DNA from: Ignavibacteriaceae bacterium
Lineage (GTDB): Bacteria; Bacteroidota; Ignavibacteria; Ignavibacteriales; Ignavibacteriaceae
NCBI GenBank assembly: GCA_026193755.1
Contig: JAPHUI010000292.1
Coordinates: forward strand, 1 to 8,625
DNA: 8,625 bases
Direction of reading: 5' to 3'
A model generated the notes under the pieces. It did no database searches, was not told where the DNA came from, and saw only the letters and a list, made by a program, of their open reading frames with translations. Position 1 is the stretch's first letter. Every line of letters starts with the position of its first letter. The translations under genes were made by a program, and so were the position numbers. Shown here in pieces: positions 4,997 to 8,625 of the stretch.

Positions 4997-6211
4997 ATGG
5001 GAAAAACGTCACTTTTATTAGTTTTATCATTTAGTTTACTTTATATGCTACTGGGTAATAATTCAAGCAGAATGGCAACGCAAACAGTTGAAAATATGGC
5101 TGATTATAATGCTAGAACTAACGCACATAATATTGCTGTAAGTGGAACAAATCTTGCCTGCAACCAAATATTTTTAAATGGTTCCTGGGATGACGGATAT
5201 TCAAATGCATTATTCAACAATGGAGACTTTAGTGCCAGTGTTAAGGTGCTTGATCCCTGGAGAAACATAAGAAAATTAACAACGGTAGCTAACTATGGTG
5301 GAGTAAATAGTACTATTGAAGTAATTTTTATACCTAGTAGTTTTTCAAAATTTGCCTATTTATCAATTAATGACCCTACAAATCTTTATTGGTCAAACAA
5401 AGATACTATCTGGGGTCCCTTTCACTCCGAAGGAAATATAAATGCTTACAGACATCCGGTGTTTTATGGAAAAGCAACAACCAAAGGTAGTGTTAAATAT
5501 TACCAGAGTGAAGATTTAGATGCACCTAAATTTTATGGTGGATTTGAATCCGGAGTCAGTTTAACATTTCCATCAAACGGCTTGGACAACTTAAAATCAC
5601 TTGCAATCGATGATGGACATGTATTTTCTGGTAAAGATACTGTTTATGTAACTTTTGCTGGTGATAGTTTAAAATATAGATCTAAATATAGTGACAAAGA
5701 TACAACTGTTTTGACTTCTTCCTTAGCTCCAAACGGAGTAATCTATGCGGACAATGCAATTCTCAGATTAAAAGGAGTTGTTGAAGGGCAATTGACTGTG
5801 GCTTGTGGCGGAAATTCACCAAAAGGTAATATATATCTGGATGATAATATAACATACCAATCTGATCCAAGAATAAATCCTGATTCTAAGGATCTATTAG
5901 GCATTGTATCAAAGAATAATGTTTTAATCACAAATAATATCGCCAATCAATCCAGTATAGATATTGATGCTTCAATCTATTGCGAAAATGGAGGATTTGG
6001 AGCAGGATGGCCAGAATTTACAAAACCTAATGGTAATATTAATTTGTATGGTGGAATTCAAAATTACAGCCGGGTTCAAATCGGTATTATCAAGGGTACC
6101 GAAATCTGGGGTTTTAATAGAAGATACAAATACGATCCCAGGCTTATGATTGCTTCACCGCCTGGATACCCAGGCACAGGACAGTTAGAAATTGTATCTT
6201 GGTTTGAATAA
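4997..6211 (+). CDS. PilX-like protein with DUF4900-type domain
   Basis: The 404-residue product has a hydrophobic N-terminal helix (about 4-20), then a helix with ADYNARTNAHNIAVSGTNLA (35-54), like the region after the membrane helix in PilX/GspK proteins. The body is beta-rich. DTIWGPFHSEGNINAYRHPV (136-155) followed by FYGK (156-159) matches the DUF4900 pattern of G-P-x-H-x-x-G and P-V-F-Y-G as I recall it. LRLKGVVEGQLTVACGG (256-272), then DDNITY, LGIVSKNNV and the tail YDPRLMIASPPGYPGTG (379-395) with EIVSWFE (398-404), fit a repeated strand architecture. The N-terminus MGKTSLLLVLSFS has no prepilin cleavage site. It is the last gene of the three-gene operon and has tandem stops (TAATAA). 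The protein may cap or prime a pilus-like assembly, by analogy with PilX. Alternatively it is a cell-surface protein that merely shares the domain. Confidence 0.65.
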   Translation: MGKTSLLLVLSFSLLYMLLGNNSSRMATQTVENMADYNARTNAHNIAVSGTNLACNQIFLNGSWDDGYSNALFNNGDFSASVKVLDPWRNIRKLTTVANYGGVNSTIEVIFIPSSFSKFAYLSINDPTNLYWSNKDTIWGPFHSEGNINAYRHPVFYGKATTKGSVKYYQSEDLDAPKFYGGFESGVSLTFPSNGLDNLKSLAIDDGHVFSGKDTVYVTFAGDSLKYRSKYSDKDTTVLTSSLAPNGVIYADNAILRLKGVVEGQLTVACGGNSPKGNIYLDDNITYQSDPRINPDSKDLLGIVSKNNVLITNNIANQSSIDIDASIYCENGGFGAGWPEFTKPNGNINLYGGIQNYSRVQIGIIKGTEIWGFNRRYKYDPRLMIASPPGYPGTGQLEIVSWFE

Positions 6212-6222
6212 TAACGCTTACC

Positions 6223-6277
6223 AATCCCTCTTTACTTAGTTGTCTGATTGCTGTCTAAATTGTGAGGGATTAGACAA
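6223..6277 (+). other. Overlapping alternative hairpins after the pilin-like operon
   Basis: Two perfect stems compete here. AATCCCTC (6223-6230) can pair with GAGGGATT (6264-6271), 8 bp with a 33-nt loop. TGTCTAA (6252-6258) can pair with TTAGACA (6270-6276), 7 bp with an 11-nt loop. They share 6270-6271 and cannot both form fully. AGACAA (6272-6277) could also pair with TTGTCT (6240-6245). The element lies between the tandem stops and the strong terminator, so it would be in the 3' untranslated RNA. Whether it works as a stabiliser, a switch or a small RNA is unknown. Confidence 0.45.
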
Positions 6278-6279
6278 AC

Positions 6280-6312
6280 AAAGGTTAAGCTTTCAAGGCT
6301 TAACCTTTTTTT
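6280..6312 (+). terminator. Intrinsic terminator of the pilin-like operon
   Basis: An 11-bp perfect stem, AAAGGTTAAGC (6280-6290) with GCTTAACCTTT (6298-6308), has a 7-nt loop and runs into a seven-T tract (6306-6312). It ends the plus-strand operon 69 bp after its last stop codon. It also lies between convergent genes: read from the minus strand, the same stem is followed by TTTGTTTG, so it may also stop transcription of the SPOR gene. Confidence 0.9.
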
Positions 6313-6315
6313 ATG

Positions 6316-6744
6316 TTATTTATTTTTTACAGTTGTAGTCACAATCCAGGCATCTTTGTATTCCTCGTAGTTTAGTAGTTCTCTTCTGTAAGTTTCAGCC
6401 TTTTTTTTATCATTATAATATGGATATATCTGAACCACGTACAACTTTTTATTTTCGTTATACTCGACTTTAATATCCTTCTCTAGCTTCACTCTGCTGA
6501 ATTCCGAAAACTCTTTTGCTCTTTCTAAAGTTGAAAAGGCAGCAATCTGAATAATGTAAATCGTATCCGGAGATTTTGCTGGAGTTTCGAAAGTGTAAAT
6601 ATTTTCGGGAGGAACTTTATCAAAAACGTAAGTACTATCGATAATTTTCTTCTTAGTTTTTATTTCATTTGATGATGAAGAACAGGATGTAAAGATACAA
6701 GTAGCAATACTAAATATTAATATTTCCCAACAACTTATTTTCAT
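6316..6744 (-). CDS. SPOR-domain lipoprotein
   Basis: SPOR domains bind denuded peptidoglycan glycan strands and place proteins at division sites or in the cell wall. The 142-residue product has a short lipoprotein signal (about 1-20) with a lipobox IFTSC at 17-21, where C21 would carry the lipid. A short Ser-rich and Lys-rich linker follows. The C-terminal SPOR domain covers about 60-138: it starts DTIYIIQIAAFSTLERAKEF (60-79), has a VKLEKDIKVEY stretch, and YVVQIYPYYNDKKKAETYRR (101-120) gives the second strand and helix. A weak ribosome site AAAAGG lies 4 nt before the ATG. The gene lies just after the SGNH terminator, so it must have its own promoter in the short gap or depend on read-through. 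It ends at the terminator shared with the convergent operon. Protein family is clear; exact partner is unknown. Confidence 0.87.
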   Translation of the reverse strand: MKISCWEILIFSIATCIFTSCSSSSNEIKTKKKIIDSTYVFDKVPPENIYTFETPAKSPDTIYIIQIAAFSTLERAKEFSEFSRVKLEKDIKVEYNENKKLYVVQIYPYYNDKKKAETYRRELLNYEEYKDAWIVTTTVKNK

Positions 6745-6756
6745 TTAACCTTTTAA

Positions 6757-6783
6757 AATAAAAAAGGGATGGTTTCCCATCCC
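6757..6783 (-). terminator. Intrinsic terminator of the FadL-SGNH unit
   Basis: Reading the minus strand, GGGATGG (6783-6777) pairs with CCATCCC (6772-6766) around a 4-nt GAAA loop, and the stem is followed by TTTTTTATTTT. The GNRA-type loop and 7-bp GC-rich stem make this a strong terminator 7 bp after the SGNH stop. It lies 21-39 bp before the SPOR start, so read-through would set how much of the SPOR gene is made from the upstream promoter. Confidence 0.88.
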
Positions 6784-6790
6784 TACTAAA

Positions 6791-8185
6791 TTAAAATATT
6801 ACTCTATCAAGCGCACCGTAAGGAATTTGTGGAATACCATATTTACCCATAGGAACAGTTCCTTCAAATATTAGGCTTCCTGGAAGTGTAGCTACATCAA
6901 TAAATGGAATAGATGCTCCATATTTGTTATTGATTGTCTCTATAAATGCATTTGCAACAATTCCATAACCTTGTGTAGTTGGGTGCACTCCGTCAAGTGA
7001 ATAAGTATTTCCAGTAATAAAATCAGAAGAAAATGTTATTCCATTCATCACAATTCCACTGGGTTCACCAATAGCATTAAGTATACTATAGATATCTACG
7101 ACTGCTAATCCCCTCGAAGTTGCTTCAGCATTAATAATACCATTATATGCTGCTACAATTTGATCTACAATTGCCATTTCAGTTGGATCAAGAATCAAAT
7201 TATTTGGCCAGGGATTTTCTGCAGTTAACCCAAATGGAAAAGCCGTGTTTACACCCGCAGGAACTGGAATTCCGTTTAGTGTATAATAAGCACCGGTAAC
7301 ATCTCCAATTAGAGATGCAGCAGACGAACCGGTTAACAGAATAAGAACGTTTAGACTAAAAAGATCATCTACTGTTGCTTGACCAATTCCACTAGTAGTC
7401 TGATAAACCATACCTGGTAATTGATTCTGCTGGAGACTGAATCCAATTCCAGGACCAACCGTTTTAAAGAATGGAATATTTTTAACATCCGGAATATTCG
7501 CCATTACCACTTGTGCACCTACAGCTTGTAGATTGTCCAGAATAGTCTTATAATTAGCTGCAAATTGTTGTACATCTGTAATTGGAAATAGACCACCACG
7601 AGTAGCAAAAGCTAAAATATCATTATTTCCTATCCATAAAGTAACAAATGTTGGCTGCTGAGCAATTGCAAGTTCCAACTGAGTTCCTAATCCTCTAAGA
7701 ACAGCATTAAAGAGAGGATTTGGTACTCCAAAATTAGCAGTGTAGCAACTATTTGCATCTCTGGCATTTAAAACATCCGTCAGAAAAGCTCCCTTTACAC
7801 CAAGGTTATTGTAGGGTGCAGGATAAGTTAAATTAGTTGGAACACCTTGATTTGAATTTGCTACTATATCTGCTGAACCGTTTACCAAATCAATTGACCT
7901 AATTTCTAATCTACCTCCGGTTCCGGGATCACTAAAAGTAGCCTGCTCATAGTTTGTACCCACTTGGTTTGCTATTAATTTTCCAAACGAATACATCTGG
8001 CTTGCTTCAAATACTGAAGACGATTGTTCAGCCATAGTTAAACTATTCCCGATTGAAACAAATCTGGTGAAATCTGCACTACCAGTATTTACGGCAGGCG
8101 CAGTTAATTCATTGTACTCGTCGCAAGAAGTTGAAAGGAGAACAATACTTGCCGTTATTAAAATTAAACTTAATATCTTTTTCAT
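6791..8185 (-). CDS. SGNH/GDSL-family hydrolase lipoprotein
   Basis: SGNH hydrolases cleave ester bonds of lipids, carbohydrate esters or similar substrates with a Ser-His-Asp centre. From the ATG at 8185 the product has 464 residues. It has a lipoprotein signal (1-20), with LSTSC at 17-21 making C21 the lipid-anchored residue. Block I is SIGNSLT (44-50, nucleophile S48). Block II is probably around NNLGVKGAFL (126-135). Block III is LWIGNNDIL (183-191). Block V is SLDGVHPTTQGY (396-407), with D398 and H401 completing the triad. The region between blocks III and V is longer than in small GDSL esterases and rich in Gly, Pro and Asn. A longer in-frame start at 8296 adds 37 residues before the signal peptide and overlaps the preceding gene, so I rejected it. 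The FadL-type gene ends 16 bp upstream, so the two are probably co-transcribed. The substrate cannot be read. Confidence 0.9.
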   Translation of the reverse strand: MKKILSLILITASIVLLSTSCDEYNELTAPAVNTGSADFTRFVSIGNSLTMAEQSSSVFEASQMYSFGKLIANQVGTNYEQATFSDPGTGGRLEIRSIDLVNGSADIVANSNQGVPTNLTYPAPYNNLGVKGAFLTDVLNARDANSCYTANFGVPNPLFNAVLRGLGTQLELAIAQQPTFVTLWIGNNDILAFATRGGLFPITDVQQFAANYKTILDNLQAVGAQVVMANIPDVKNIPFFKTVGPGIGFSLQQNQLPGMVYQTTSGIGQATVDDLFSLNVLILLTGSSAASLIGDVTGAYYTLNGIPVPAGVNTAFPFGLTAENPWPNNLILDPTEMAIVDQIVAAYNGIINAEATSRGLAVVDIYSILNAIGEPSGIVMNGITFSSDFITGNTYSLDGVHPTTQGYGIVANAFIETINNKYGASIPFIDVATLPGSLIFEGTVPMGKYGIPQIPYGALDRVIF

Positions 8186-8192
8186 ATTATTG

Positions 8193-8203
8193 CTCCTCTC
8201 CTT
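8193..8203 (-). promoter_or_regulatory. Ribosome binding site fixing the SGNH start
   Basis: On the minus strand, AAGGAGAGGAG lies 7 nt before the ATG at 8185 and overlaps the TAA stop of the FadL-type gene. It fixes the start at the signal peptide and excludes the longer frame reaching to 8296. Confidence 0.85.
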
Positions 8204-8625
8204 AATTAAATTTATAATAAAAACTGAATGAGAACAAATTGGCATAGGAGTTATAAGTACCGTTAAATCTGGATGCCGAACCCTCATTGCCTTCATCGTA
8301 TGGAGTATAAATTTCTCGTGAGTTTGTTACAGTTAGTTCAGCTGATCTTATGAACAAATAAGAACCGCATATTCCTAAATTATCAGTAATCATTGCATCT
8401 GCACCAATACTAAAACCCAGCCTGTCAGCGTCAGGCAGCGATGGACTTAAGTATTCAGGTTTTACTGGTATTTTATCAAAATAAACACCACCTAGAAAAG
8501 ACAATTGATTGTTAAGAAAGTATTCCGCTCCAAATCTGATCGCATAAGTGTCTTCATAATCTCTGGGACGTGAAATATCTTCGTAAGCTGGATCTTCAAA
8601 ATCAACTGCGAGTTTATCATAGCTT
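8202..8625 (-). CDS. OmpP1/FadL-type outer-membrane transporter, C-terminal part
   Basis: FadL/OmpP1 proteins are outer-membrane beta-barrels that let long-chain fatty acids and other hydrophobic compounds enter the cell. Only the last 140 residues are in the window, because the open frame runs to the right edge. A TTG near 8504 is not the true start: reading beyond it gives further barrel sequence, including DTYAIRFGAEYFL (from about 8550 to 8514). The visible part has alternating hydrophobic strands, the PSLPDADRLGFSIGADA segment typical of FadL members, then YLFIRSAEL. The terminal strand SFSFYYKFN ends with Phe as second-last residue, close to the usual C-terminal barrel signal. The SGNH lipoprotein gene starts 16 bp downstream. 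Whether the N-terminal hatch is intact cannot be judged here. Confidence 0.85.
   Translation of the reverse strand, partial: SYDKLAVDFEDPAYEDISRPRDYEDTYAIRFGAEYFLNNQLSFLGGVYFDKIPVKPEYLSPSLPDADRLGFSIGADAMITDNLGICGSYLFIRSAELTVTNSREIYTPYDEGNEGSASRFNGTYNSYANLFSFSFYYKFN

Noticed and set aside
5743..6149. Short frames on both strands within the DUF4900-like gene
   Set aside because: They overlap a 404-codon frame with domain-type motifs and have no ribosome sites of note.
3880..6211. Reading the trio as TadE/TadF/TadG
   Set aside because: Sizes are similar, but the VEFAL-type TadE motif and a von Willebrand domain are absent, and the DLRRVGY and DUF4900-like patterns fit PilW and PilX better.
8186..8296. 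A 37-residue N-terminal extension of the SGNH hydrolase
   Set aside because: It overlaps the FadL-type gene, lies before a complete lipoprotein signal, and the strong ribosome site points to 8185.
8502..8504. TTG as start of a 100-residue protein
   Set aside because: The frame stays open to the window edge with barrel-like sequence, so the gene is a truncated FadL-type transporter.

Overview
The window is AT-rich DNA with short intergenic gaps, typical of a free-living bacterium of the Bacteroidota/Chlorobi (FCB) group. The best guess is an Ignavibacteria-like lineage. Pointers are the ssb next to a GldE-like CNNM protein, FadL-type porin plus SGNH lipoprotein, lipoproteins with typical lipoboxes, and an AcpS of Bacteroidota/Chlorobi type. 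Clear Shine-Dalgarno sites (TAAGGAGG, TAGGAGA, TAAGGAGAGG) sit at several starts, which is less typical of classical Bacteroidetes. The taxonomic call is inference, not proof.

Left block (112-3508, all minus strand, read right to left): ssb, a CNNM/CorC-type membrane protein, a small single-pass membrane protein of unknown function, an MCE/MlaD-type protein and acpS. Gaps are 34, 6, -23 (overlap) and 17 bp, so this looks like one operon mixing DNA replication, envelope and lipid functions. The ssb/CNNM adjacency resembles the ssb-gldE linkage known in Bacteroidetes.

Middle (3509-3879): a 371-bp region between divergent genes. It holds a perfect inverted repeat, a sigma-54-like element, a TGGACA direct repeat and a possible 31-residue ORF.

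Central block (3880-6211, plus strand): three tightly packed genes whose products resemble, in order, PilV/GspI-, PilW/GspJ- and PilX-type (DUF4900-like) minor pilins. All three lack a canonical prepilin-peptidase site: no basic leader followed by G-F-x-x-x-E. They are followed by overlapping alternative hairpins and a strong terminator. This is the most unusual part of the window.

Right block (6316-8625, minus strand, read right to left): the C-terminal part of a FadL/OmpP1-type outer-membrane transporter, then an SGNH/GDSL hydrolase lipoprotein 16 bp downstream, a terminator, and a SPOR-domain lipoprotein. The first two suggest hydrolysis of lipid esters at the outer membrane and uptake of the hydrophobic product. 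No rRNA, tRNA, CRISPR, insertion sequence or integrase was seen.
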